Origin: Pseudopithomyces maydicus
Lineage: Eukaryota > Ascomycota > Dothideomycetes > Pleosporales > Didymosphaeriaceae
NCBI GenBank assembly: GCA_026873275.1
Contig: JANTUC010000003.1
Coordinates: 930,001-994,000 of the forward strand
Length of the DNA stretch: 64,000 nt
Direction: 5' to 3'
The notes beneath the pieces were generated by a model. That model worked only from the letters and a program-made list of their open reading frames with translations, was not told the origin of the DNA and ran no database searches. Position numbers and translations under genes: made by a program. Below are positions 22,601 to 33,880 of this stretch, in pieces (the stretch's first letter is position 1; every line of letters starts with the position of its first letter).

Positions 22601-25600
22601 TTATCGAAATACTCATGGTCTACCCCGCTAAGGCCGCATTCAAGTAATGCTTGATGCCATTCTTCAGTAGTGAGAAGGGGACTGAGCCTCTGTTGTCGTA
22701 GTTCCTCCTCGCCTAGCCACCAGCCAGGTAGGAGACCAAAAATTGATCCAGTCCACGGCTCGCCAGGGACAACAATTTCGATGAGAATAAGCTTGCCGCC
22801 TGGTTTGATAAGCTTCTGTACGTTCGAGAGTGTTCGTTTGATCGACCGAGTTGCATGAAGAACGAGAGCTGCAACAATAATGTCGAAGGAGTTCTGTTCA
22901 AACTGCTGGGTACATGGATTTTTCTCAATATCCAATGTCATGAAATGCAGCTTAGGATAGTGCACTAATGACTCCTTTGCCTTTGCGAAGAATGATGGCG
23001 AGACATCAGTAAAACAGTATTGGCTGTATCTGCCTGATTTGGCACCGAGCTTCTCCGCACACAGGGTTTCCAAAACGTGTTTTGTGGTTCCTCCAGTCCC
23101 AGCACCTATTTCAAGAATTTTCATTGCGGGATTCTTGTGGCATAATAAATCCAAGTATCGATCCAAAGGTCCCAGCCAATCTGAATTGTCTGTACATTCC
23201 TTGTAAAAATCGTCAATGATACTGTCTTGAAACAACAAGGAGAGTGGGTCTATCTCTCCGGTGAGCATGCCAAAAATCTGTCCTTGAAGTCTTTGACTTA
23301 AATGTAAATGCGCTTCTGCCTTCGAAAGATGTTTAGGATCATGGAGTTGGGGGCCTTTATCTCGATTCGTGTTCTCAGGGCTTTTTGACACCTGCGAAAG
23401 CATCCATTGGTGGTACTGTTGCAAATGACCCGCAATTTTCGTTCCGGACACTTCGAGGCGGTTTAGTGTCAAACGTCGTGTTTTGTCAAAGTCATCCAAG
23501 ACAATACTCCAAAATGTTGGTGGTAGAGCCCGAGATTTCATGTCTTGCATGACATGGGAATCTATTTGGGTACGGGTCATGGCCGTGATATCGGGTTTTC
23601 TTGAAATGTTCCAGCAGATACGATCTTGCTCTCCCTGCATTGTGACAGCCAAAGACCTCGTCTCGCCAATTGATGTAAACATGGCTCCTTCCAAAGAGAC
23701 CATCAATTCCCGCTGAGGAGATAATGCAAAAGCATCATATCTGGCCACACGCGTGCTCAAGACTTCGTACCTTGCTACTTCTTCCAAAGGAACTGATTCT
23801 GTGTGCGCTAAACCATGACGACGTATCCACAGTTTCTTTATCCTGGTAGGAAGTGCGGTGGTGCGCGCACCTCTCTCGAGGTCTGGGAGCAAAAGTGGCA
23901 AGATAACTTGGAACACAGCGTCAAGGGTCGCAGGATGAATTACTGTAGGTACCATCGTGCCAGTTGTCGGGAGTGAGGTCACCCGTGAATAGCCTTCATT
24001 CGTAGAAGAGATTCCTGCTTCTCCGATTCTAAGAAATGTAGGACCGAAATTGTATCCGAATTTACGAGCTCGACTATAAAGCTCCTCCCCGGCAGTCATG
24101 CGTTGGCTGCATAAGCCACGCCATTCTTCAAAGCGATGCCTTGCTCGTTTCCCCAGATATTCCTCTTCATTATTCATGTCCACTTCATTGGTCGGTATTT
24201 TACGACTCGCGCAGATGTTACCTTTACATGACTCCACTTCATCGCCTGATCTGCATATCTTTAAGCTGAAAGAGTATTTTGGTAACCTGAACCGTTCTTC
24301 GGGGCGTATTTGAGTCATTCGAAGTTGCAATTCCACGCCATCAGTATCCTCAGGTACCTCGACCGCTGCAAGAAAGGTAATATCCGTAATCTCGAACGCA
24401 GATATTTCAAAATCGTTCTCAAGCTGCGTTACCGCCTCAATAGCCATAACAAGCATTCCAGCAGCAGGAAAAAGAATAACAGACCCAATTCGATGATCCG
24501 TCACCCAAGCAGAGTTTGTAGAGTTGAGATTGAACCTCCAACGAGAGTCCAGAGAGCTAGAGTCTGCGGTCGGGCTACCCAAGAAATCGTTTTTGGGATA
24601 TTTCCGGAAGAGGTAGCTCTCGTTCGTGATAGAGCGGCTCCAGAAAGACCGCGTGTGATTGAATGGATATGCTGGTAGCGTGGAGAGACATCGAGTATCC
24701 ATCGCGCCATCTCCATTCAGCTTAAGTGTCAGCACAGGGTAACCTTTACAATACAATCGGGCCACGGCCTCCATGAACGTATTACAGGCGTCCTTGTTCC
24801 GGGTGATGAGGGACTGATAAGCGAGTTGGCGTGGCACAGGTAGCCCTTGTAGACATTCGCGGATTGGGCCAGAAAGGGCAGCGTGAGGGCCAATCTCCAA
24901 TAAATCAGTCGCCCAGTACTGTTTGAGATGAGAACGATCAAGTTTGGGGATTGAAATTGGTCGTGACTGGGTGCAGATGTTTTGGAAAGCTTGCATGAAC
25001 ATGACAGGCGATGTCAAATTTTTCACCCAGTAGTTTGGATCGCTAAGTTCGTGCTTTTCGATCCGCTTTCCGGTAACACTGGACACCATATTGACGTGAT
25101 GTTTTGTATGATATCCGGGATTAATATCGCCAATGAGCGCTCCATATTCTTTAGCTATGTCTTCCATATGCGGTGAGTGATAGGCGACCGGTATTTTTAA
25201 GATCCGGTGAAAGATACCACTTTGCTTTGCCAACGCGGCGAGTGATTGTATCTGTAAAGCATTTCCAGATATGGTAATATTAGATGGACTATTAATGCAT
25301 GCAACTCGAACATCGAGTTCGGAACCAACCTCGGCTTGATAATGCTGTAGGTACTCTATCGTCTTATCCTCAGAGAGTCCGATAGCCATCATAGCTCCAA
25401 ATCTAGTGGGAGATTTCGCGACTTTGCTTGAGCAGACACCACGGAAATAAGCAATTCTCCAAGCTGACTCTTGGTCAATGGCACCACATGCATACCTATG
25501 CTCAATCGTTAACTTTCTCAGGGTCATGCGAAACACTAAACCAAAACATACGCTGCAGCAATTTCACCGGAAGAATGGCCCACAACAACAGCAGGAAGTA

Positions 25601-27876
25601 GATTGACTGATACTAACAGATCTACAAGAGCGACCTGTAAGATTGTGCAAAGAGGCTGAGCTACTGTGGGTGCTGTGATCCGGGAGTCATCTTCGATACT
25701 TCCGCATATGAATTCTAAGGCGATTAGCCAAGTACGCTCCAGCTGAATATACTCACCTTCCATGTCGTCTTCAGCCCCAAGACTTTGCAAATATGCACTT
25801 CCTTTCTTCACGCTTTTTCTGAAAACCTCATATGCATATAGTTCACGGCCCATGCAATGCCACTGAGCACCTTGTCCAGTAAATACAAACGTCAGTGATA
25901 GTTCCGATGCTTGAACCGACTGCACAGGCTTTGTAATATTCACAAGCTTCGTAGAAGATGGGTAAGCGATGGTATAGGATCTCCATGGGAATACTGTTCG
26001 TCTTTGAAGTAGGGTGTGAGCCAGACTGCGCACCCAGTTGCTTGTAGGATTATTCGAAGCTTCATTCTCAAACCATTGTATATAATCTGATATCATCTTT
26101 TCAAGGCTGTGTTCATCGAAGGCAGACCACATGAGTAGGATTGGTCGAGAGGTTGCAGTAGTTTTCACGAGGTCTTTTGTCGAAGATACCAAAGATCTAA
26201 CCTCATTCGATGCTATCGTCGTGTTATGAGACGCATGTAAGCCTCGCTGTTGTAGATAGTGGTAGGCGTCATCGATAATCACATGAGCATTGGTACCGCT
26301 GAATCCGAAGGAGTTGACAGAGGCTCGACGGGGTTCATTATTCGGCCAGGTAGTTGCAACTTGTGGGAACTGCAAGAATTGAGCAAATAGTCGACCGTTG
26401 GCATCTAACACGAACCTTCAAATTGAGAAATTCAGCGTCTATATCAGGATTGACGGTTTTAAGGCCAACCACCGGAGGTATGATGCCATTTTCTAGGATA
26501 AGAGTGCTCTTAATTATACTAGCAATTCCTGCACACCCCTCCATATGTCCGAATCCGGACTTCAGCGAGGCACTAGAGAAATTAATGTCCAGAAATATGT
26601 GTACAGATCAGAATACTTACACGTAGATAGGGTCTCGTTTGTTCTCACCAACTCCAAAGGCATGGCCAATGGCACTTGTCTCGATAGGATCTCCGACTGG
26701 AGTCCCAGTACCTGCATTTGATAAGCCGGCCGATCATTGAGGATCTGGAAGAAGAGAACAAACCGTGGGCTTCTACATAGCGGGTTGAAGACATATCTAA
26801 ACCAGCGTTTCGATATGTGTCAACAATCAACTGAGATTGCGATTCTTTGCTAGGCATTGCAAGAGGAGAGCCGCCGTCCTGATTAGTTCCCGTGGCTCTT
26901 ATCACCGCTCTAATAGTGTCACCATTCATGATGGCACTGGAGAGACTTTTGATTATGATGACCCCAAATCCTTCAGCGCGTGCGTAGCCATTCGCACGAG
27001 TGTCAAAACTGTGGCATATACCATCTGGTGAAAGAAATCCCATTTGGGAAAGGCCAATCGAGTTTTCGACGGAGTATACCAGATTGCAGCCTCCGACAAC
27101 ACCCTGTTCAGGGTAAGTTAGTTTTTTCAGACTTGTATGTTAAAGCTGTGTGGCAAAGAAGATGACTGACCATCGCAGCTTTACCAAGCCGAAGTGTACG
27201 GCATGCTTGGTCGAGGGCCACTAGACTGCTAGAGCATGCCGTATCAATGGTTACACTCGGACCTCTTAGATCAAACCAGGAGCTCAGACGGCCCGAAAGC
27301 ATGGAAGAGGTGGCACCAGTCGCACTATACTTTGGCATTCTCTCAGGTTCCTTTTGCATCAATGTCTTATAGTCATCTGAAAAGCTTCCCACATGAACTG
27401 AAGTATTACTGCCGCGAAGTTCTGTAATGGTGATCCCGGCTATGCATCGTCAGTTCATGTTGATTAGTTAGGCATAATAAATGTTACAATTTTCAAATGC
27501 TTGGTATGTAGTCTCCAGAAGTAGCCTCTGCTGCGGATCCATACCAATTGCTTCGGCATCCGACACACCGAAAAAGGCCGCATCAAAGAGCGAAATGTCT
27601 TCTTCAAGCAGATGCGCTTTTCTCGATCGCATCTGAGATATGGTCATTCTCTTATCTAGTACCCATGTTGACAGAACTTACGGTTCCCGGCACGTTGGGT
27701 CTTGGGTCCCAAAATGCATCAACATTGAACCGAGAAGCTGGTATGTCAGATACGGTGCAGCGTCCTTCGACCATCATGTCCCAGAAACTCTGCGTCGAGT
27801 TTGCTCCCCCGGGGCTTTGAGAGCGAACCCAATGATCGCAATAGAGCCATCGTTGACCTGATCATCTCGAATCATG
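19674..27876 (-). CDS. highly reducing polyketide synthase (KS-AT-DH-CMeT-ER-KR-ACP), reading frame broken at three homopolymers
   Basis: An iterative type I HR-PKS building a reduced, C-methylated polyketide. From ATG 27876 the order is:
- KS (about 27840-26290): active cysteine in DTACSSSL at 27234-27236, EAHGTGT across an intron, and a GHMEG motif.
- AT (about 25890-24900): VFTGQGAQW, then GHSSGE near 25573.
- DH (about 24640-23820): DHRIGSVILFPAAG, then HPATLDAVFQ.
- CMeT (about 23130-22660): intact LEIGAGTGGTTKHVL.
- ER (about 21890-20930): INFRDTLVALGR, then AAAGGTGQAAIQ.
- KR (about 20840-20240): AGGLGGLGKS, then SGIIGAAGQANYNAGN.
- ACP (about 19920-19690): GVDSLVAVELRNW, phosphopantetheine serine at 19803-19805.
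About 11 introns of 45-70 nt are legible, for example 27633-27681, 27440-27487, 27104-27170 and 20501-20552. Frame changes without introns occur at 27807-27811, 21890-21894 and 20381-20395. There is no terminal release domain. About 2,500 residues if continuous. Confidence 0.95.
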
Positions 27877-28527
27877 TTGTAGTATGTCTTTTAGGTGAGT
27901 ATCGCACTGCATTCAACAAGAAAGAGCGATCGAAGCTGTCGTATTTACCTAGCGGTGGACTCATATCAGAAGATACGCGATGGTGAGTTTCCTATCCGAA
28001 CCCGGCAGATGCATCAATAGTGCCTACCTAGCCGTTGCACAGACCTACAGATGTAGTCGACAGAGAAGATTTTGAGGTGACTGGGATATTGAACAGGGAT
28101 TCCCACATCTACCTCGTATATGCAGAATCTAAATTGTCCGTCCCCGGCTCATTTGTAGTACCCGGTATGGTCTATTTCCATCGCATTGTGCCATACATTG
28201 GGACCTTCCATTTTAAGTTCGTGTCGAACGGTCGGCGAAGTAACCCCTTGCAAGATGCCATCAGAACGTCACTGAAGTTGTTTTTCGGTAAATCTATACA
28301 GATCTACCGATAAGAGCTGCCCATAGAATAAGCCCGAGTACACTAAGACACGCTAAGGAAATATGAGCGACACCCTAGCGGTAAGCGATGTTCTCCGGAT
28401 TTGTGACATGGCAGCTGAGGGCTGCACTGACTGCAGAAGTGCCAGGGAGGACCCAAAAACCGTACTTACCGCTGTTCACTGTGACATCTTTGCATTCATT
28501 TCCCTTCCCAGTTACTGATAGATCAAG
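27877..28527. promoter_or_regulatory. shared divergent upstream region of the PKS and the serine hydrolase
   Basis: The PKS start (27876, minus) and the hydrolase start (28528, plus) face away from each other over 651 nt, so both promoters must lie here. This arrangement commonly co-regulates cluster genes. No binding site could be assigned by eye, and the short open frames here have no domains. Confidence 0.6.
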
Positions 28528-29261
28528 ATGCATTTTCTTTGCCTTCATGGTAAGAGTTCTAGTGTCAAGATACTCCAAGCGCAACTTAGTACGTATTCAA
28601 TGGTCGCGGGAAATACCGTATACTGATCGCGGTTTCTCCAGGTGCCGTACAATACCAACTAGGTGATGGCCATACTTATCACTTCGTTGAAGGCACCATA
28701 CCCGATGATGCGCAGAACGGTGGGTTTTCCTTTGCCCAAGTAGAAAGGTTTACTAATTATGCGTTTCAAACTCCAGAATTGTTCTCTTATGTGGTACAAG
28801 AAGATCCTGAAACCTGGAACAAGGCCTTGGATGATTTAGACCATTATCTTGACCTCGAAGGACCATTCGACGGTATCATCGGAGTTTCGCAAGGCGCAGC
28901 CCTTGCGGCTACCTTTCTCACTAGTGTCATGTTCAGGAAGACTACGAAACGAGACTTGAAAACGGTAATCTTGTTCTCGTGTGAAGTAGTCGTGGATCCC
29001 ATAGCCCTGCTACACGGTGCTGTGCAGCCACTCAAACTGCGAGAACATGAACTTGTCAACATAGCGAGCGCCCATTTTCGAACAAGTGCCGACATAGATC
29101 TATGCATAGGTTCAGAGCAAGCTCGTCTACTATTTACACGAGGGCTAAGGGAGGAGCTGATGTATGAAGGAGGCCCGGGAATACCAAAGACTATGAGTCG
29201 CACGCTTGCAAATAAGATGGCACAGATCATGCGAAGAGCTATATACAGCGTGGGAGACTAA
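28528..29261 (+). CDS. FSH1-family serine hydrolase, LovG-like, candidate polyketide off-loading thioesterase
   Basis: An alpha/beta hydrolase of the FSH1 family. Exon 1 (28528-28588) gives MHFLCLHGKSSSVKILQAQL, with the family's LCLHG start. An intron (28589-28641) leads to exon 2, whose frame continues to the stop at 29261. The nucleophile motif is GVSQGAALAA (GxSxG) within EGPFDGIIGVSQG, the core of FSH1 proteins. The expected family residues near the C-terminus are less clear: the usual GxH region reads TLANKMAQ, so the catalytic histidine is not obvious. Length is about 225 residues, normal for the family. It shares its upstream region with the HR-PKS, which lacks a release domain. By analogy with LovG, which frees the lovastatin nonaketide from LovB, this enzyme probably hydrolyses the PKS thioester. 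That role is inferred from context. Confidence 0.87.
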
Positions 29262-29416
29262 ATTTAACATGTGCAAATAGAATAAGGCCCTCAATCAGTG
29301 ATTACGCTGGGAAACTTCAGCGCGCTTATTCAATATAGTATCCTATATACATATTGACCAGGTTGGGCTGTCGATGTCCTGACAGCTCCCCACTCAACGA
29401 AGTTGTGATCACTTCC

Positions 29417-31386
29417 CTACTCGATTCTGATACCTTCTTTCTGCCACATAAGCAGAGTTGCTGGAAGCTGCGCTCCTGCAAAGCCGATCAGTATATGCAG
29501 CTGCAGATTGTAACCACGCATGAAAACATCCCGTACAAGCGTCTTTGTTGGTTCTGATAGTTCGTTAATGGCAGCTGTCGTACGAAATATATGACCCATA
29601 ATATCTGGATCGATATATGGGAGAAGATCTTCGCGGAGACCATTATTCATGACGGCCGTAACTAGACACAGAGCAAGCGCACCGCCGAGCAATCGGAATT
29701 GTACCATGGCTGATGTACCCGTTGCTGCCACAGTTTGTTAGAATCTATTAGTTCTCCCTTAAGATTCATGCGAGTACTTACCGAGATCGCACGGTTCGAC
29801 GATATAGGGAGTCAATACGGTAGTAATAGCCATGGACATGCCGCATCCCAAGCCAGTGAGCACCTGCATCGCGTACTGACCGTTCCACATAACATTACCA
29901 GTAGACAAACGGGACATAAACACAAGACCAATAATCTGAAGCAAGGCTGCTGGTATAAGAAGGTACACGGGAGGCAGCCGCCGTCTGCTACACCCACCGA
30001 CCACTAGAACAGACCCAATAGGACCAGCAAGACCAAAAGGTATCAGCCGAATTCCTGCATGCCATGGAGATTCCCCGTTCCCCGCCTGGAAGCGCAGGGG
30101 TATTTGCACGATACATGTAATGAAGACGGCGCCTGTGAAGAATGAGTTCCTGTAGTTAATTTAGTATGATTCATGGATCGCATAGAACGAAAGACTCTGC
30201 AACATACCAGATCACACCCATCATGACGCGGCTACAGAAAAATCTCCAGGGAAAGACAGGATCTTTGTTTTTGCTCTCGAACACTGTCACTTGACGTTCA
30301 TAGAGAATGAAAGCCAGCGAGCATGGAATCGAGACGAGTACCGGGGCGAGAAATCTAGCAGATATCCAAGGAGCCATGTTACTAGCTTCTTCGAAGCCAA
30401 CCATAAGCAGTGTTATAGAAGCTACCATCAATAGAAAACCGCCGAAATCGATGCGCCTAAAAGGAACAGCAGGGTGCTTGGGAAGGCCATGGTAAGGAAA
30501 GGCATTTGGCAAGGCGAAGGCCAATACCAAGATTGCCAAAGTACCAACGGGGACGCTAAGTAGGTAAGACAAAGACTACTAATGTGGAGTCTAGAAAACA
30601 CTGACTTGAGTATGAAGATCCATCTCCACGTGGTATGTGTGTTGATTAAGCCTCCCAGAAGCGGACCACAGAATGTTGCGATGGCGACAATGGCTGATAT
30701 ATAGGCGGCAGCTCTAGGATATTCGGACTTGGGAACCAACTCGAGCACTATGATGAAAACTAGAGAGTAAACACCAGAGGCTCCGAGCCCTTGTAGTGCC
30801 CGAAACACAATCCTGTTGTTCATCAGCGACAGCATTGTCCAGTGTTGGCTACAAAGAGCGATGCTTACAGTTGTGTTAGTGTCTGGGCACACGCACAAAC
30901 TCCAGAAAAAATTGTGAAAACAGCTAGGGAAGCTATGAAAGTGACTTTTCGTCCGAAACAATCACTCAGTTTCGCCACCACGACCATCAATGCTATAAGA
31001 CATCTTGTCAGACTAGCATTTCACACAAGGTCTTGTAATCGTACCAGTATAGGTCAACAAATATGCTGCCACAATCCAGCTACTCCGTCCAAAACCGTGG
31101 AGGTTATCGGTAATCGATACTAGTGATGTACTGACAATAGTCATTTCAAGACTCGGTAAGAAAAGACTCAGGCATAGACTGGGAGGTCAGTTTCTTGCAG
31201 TGGTATCTGAACAATTTGTTTTGTCTCATACACGATGATTATTATGTGCAATCTTGCACCCACGATGTATTCGCCTCGCTCTCTGTTCTTTGTCTGTGCA
31301 TTCTTCTCGACTTCACCGCATGTAATTCCTCTACCATCCTTTACAACTTCCGTATTCGAGATACGCTGGGCGTATTCCGCAACCAT
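29417..31386 (-). CDS. MFS transporter, DHA2-type (14-TM) efflux family
   Basis: A major facilitator of the drug:H+ antiporter-2 group, likely exporting the cluster product or protecting the producer. ATG 31386 opens a hydrophilic N-terminus (AEYAQRISNTEVVKDGRG). The first exon ends at 31232; an intron 31179-31231 joins it to LCLSLFLPSLEMTIVSTSLV, TM1 of this family. Later exons carry AKLSDCFGRKVTF (loop 2-3 motif A), FRALQGLGASGVYSLVFII (TM4 region) and ISAIVAIATFCGPLLGGLIN (DHA2 motif C, GPxxGG). The C-terminal exons give further membrane helices. At least five more introns can be read, and every junction keeps the frame. The gene is intact, in contrast to the PKS. Its 3' end faces the 3' end of the hydrolase across 155 nt. 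Confidence 0.93.
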
Positions 31387-32536
31387 TTTTATTCAAGTAT
31401 AATTATGAGGGTTGAAGTGGAGAGTTGAATTGGCAATGATCGTAAACTGCCTCACGAACAGAACTCTATGTGACGCCACAAAACATTTTGAATTGTACGG
31501 TGTAAGCAATGCATCGATAGCCAGTCATTCTTTGTCTCTATGGTCTTTGATCATCCGGTTAGGCATGTTGCGGAGCTAATGGTGGCTACATAAGGTCTCA
31601 TCCAATATCATCATCAAGTACTGCTCGATACACTCATACTTATGATAAGGCTAACCGAACACGTACAGACGATCCGCTGATCCCTACGCAATACATCCAT
31701 GACTCAGATTTCCGTAGAATGTTCATAGTCGGGGTTGTAAGACGAGGCAAGAAGAGGCAATGCTTGACTGTAGCACTACATTGCGCGATCATGAGTGTGG
31801 TTGCACGACAGTTGTCTCCAGAGAGACTTAGTCGTGTTGGTACAGTATGGTAGTGCATTAAGTCCAGAAAAATGACATGGCGGATCGAAGGCTAAAAGAA
31901 TAGCCCAAATTCTGAATTGTGTAGCCAATAGATACAGGTTTTTGTCGGGTTAAGGGCTCAATTTGGAAGGCCAAAATCAGCCGTGAAAAGAAAACGGAAC
32001 GACGCGTGGAGTGCCCATACTCTATCTAAGACGCCACCTGCACTATCGTACGACATGTGGCGGTTCTGATAGCTCTAAGACTCGTATGTACGCAGCCCCA
32101 TGCATGGATCCTTGTAAATGTGCTGACTGCGCTGGGGGCCGGCTGGACGCAGCGAACTAGTAATCCGGCTGAGCATGAGCAGAGAGGAACTCCCTCGATC
32201 CTCATTCGAACAGACATGTCACAGATAAAATACACTTCGTATCCGAACAGGGATCGGATTTCTAAATATTGATTGGTTATTAAGAAGCAAGGCCCAATGC
32301 TTGTTCTCGATAGCCAAGATAAGCATACAGGGACCGGATATGCACCCTCGCCTATTCAATGGCTTTCATTTGTCCCAGAAAACCCGAAGTCCGCATACTC
32401 TAAAACTTGCACGCTAAAGGGTGAAAGAAAAGCACGCGCGACTAGAGGAACACTCAACGCTATGGGGACTGTAACATAGTAGGCTTATGCCCAACTATCG
32501 TCTCTCCGCTTACACCAACGAATCGATATTGTGATA
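31387..32536. other. divergent intergenic region between exporter and rhodopsin-fold gene
   Basis: A region of 1,150 nt between two genes reading outward. Short open frames (about 31640-31858 minus and 32057-32272 plus) have no domain. It must hold the promoters of both flanking cluster genes. Confidence 0.5.
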
Positions 32537-33743
32537 ATGTACACTCTCGATCACAATGGGGTTATTGCGTTCCATGAAGACATACTCTGCATCGTGCTCG
32601 CACTCGTTGCGGTCGTGATGCGGTTTTTCTGTAAAATCAAGTACAAGCAAGGTATACATGCAGACGATTACTGGATAATTGCCGGAATCCTCTTCTTCTA
32701 TGCCATGCTCGCAATTCTCATATGGGGTAATTGAAACTGTTTTGCTTAAGTACGGATAGTTTTAGCTAAATAATCCAGGGCGGTTCACTGGGGGTGGGTC
32801 AGTACCCAGTATGATACATATCATGTTGGCTGTGAAGAAAAACCCAAAGAACGCGCAAGTGTACCGGAACTATCTTATGGTGAGTTACTCAAGTTACTCT
32901 CTATCACGGGAAAGAATAACAGAATTAACGACTACCCAGTCCTTCGCATGCGGAATCTTTCCAGGATGGGTTTCAATCTTCTGCATAAAAATTTCGGTTC
33001 TTACGTTCTACCGCCGCCTGTTCTTTATCACCAAGTGGTATCAACATGCTTCTTTAGCACTCATGATCTTCACTGGAGCATGGCTCATTTCCACAATTGT
33101 CGCGTTCGGCTTATCAGCTCAACCCTTCGACGCCTATTGGAATATATTCAAACCGGCAAAGCGATTCAACTTTCCTCTCTTTTACCTTCTTATTGGAGTC
33201 ATTGATACAATTATTGATGTGCTTATTGTTGCACTACCTGTACGGGTCGCCTTTCATCTCCACCTACCTCTGCGAGCGAAAATCGGCGTAGCTGGCATTT
33301 TTGGGCTTGGAGCTTTTGTCGTTGGCACAAATATCACTAGGTTGATTCTCGTATATGGAACAGGGCCATGGACTGGGCAAAGTAAGTTTCCATATCATTC
33401 TCAGATGCTTGATTTAACATCGCCAGTGAATCTCCTGGAGGACGAACGGTGGCAGAACGTCCATACGATGGTCGGTATTGTGTGTGCTTGTCTCCCCGTA
33501 TATAAGCCCTTATGGAACTCTATATCCACGTCTGCGGGAGACTTCTTTGGTCACTATACCGTCTCGCTCCGGTCGATCCTCGGTTCGAAAAGTGTTAATA
33601 ACGGAAGAGATGGGAGCAAAGAAAACTATCCGAGTATATCACAGGTTCGTTTGGGAGCCATCGATTCCCCACATACATCGAACTCGAAGATACATGATGT
33701 AGAACACGGTTATCTCCCTAGAAAGGAACAGCTACCATTTTGA
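32537..33743 (+). CDS. rhodopsin-fold integral membrane protein (fungal PTH11/SAT4-like family)
   Basis: A seven-helix fungal membrane protein of the group found as orphan GPCR-like receptors (PTH11) and as uncharacterised proteins in toxin clusters (SAT4-like). ATG 32537 opens with a short outer segment and TM1 (ILCIVLALVAVVMRFFC). The family hallmark follows, the DDYWIIAGILFFYAMLAI segment. Introns are at about 32727-32778, 32880-32939 (60 nt, so reading through also keeps frame) and 33382-33426. Further helices include SLALMIFTGAWLISTIVAFG, LIGVIDTIIDVLIVALPV and IGVAGIFGLGAFVVGTNIT, with the conserved acidic residues of the D-x3-D-x3-P helix. After the last helix (MVGIVCACLPVYKPLW) comes a hydrophilic tail of about 80 residues. 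No CFEM domain precedes the helices. Its role in the cluster is unknown. The frame is intact. Confidence 0.88.
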
Positions 33744-33880
33744 ATACGAATAGAATATGCTTTACGTATCGAATTCTCATGTGAATTTTTAATGTTCATG
33801 TAGCATATCTATGTCTTAGTAAACAACATGCATATAGCTGAGAGATTATCATACGGTGAGATGAGTTTGGAATTTAACGG

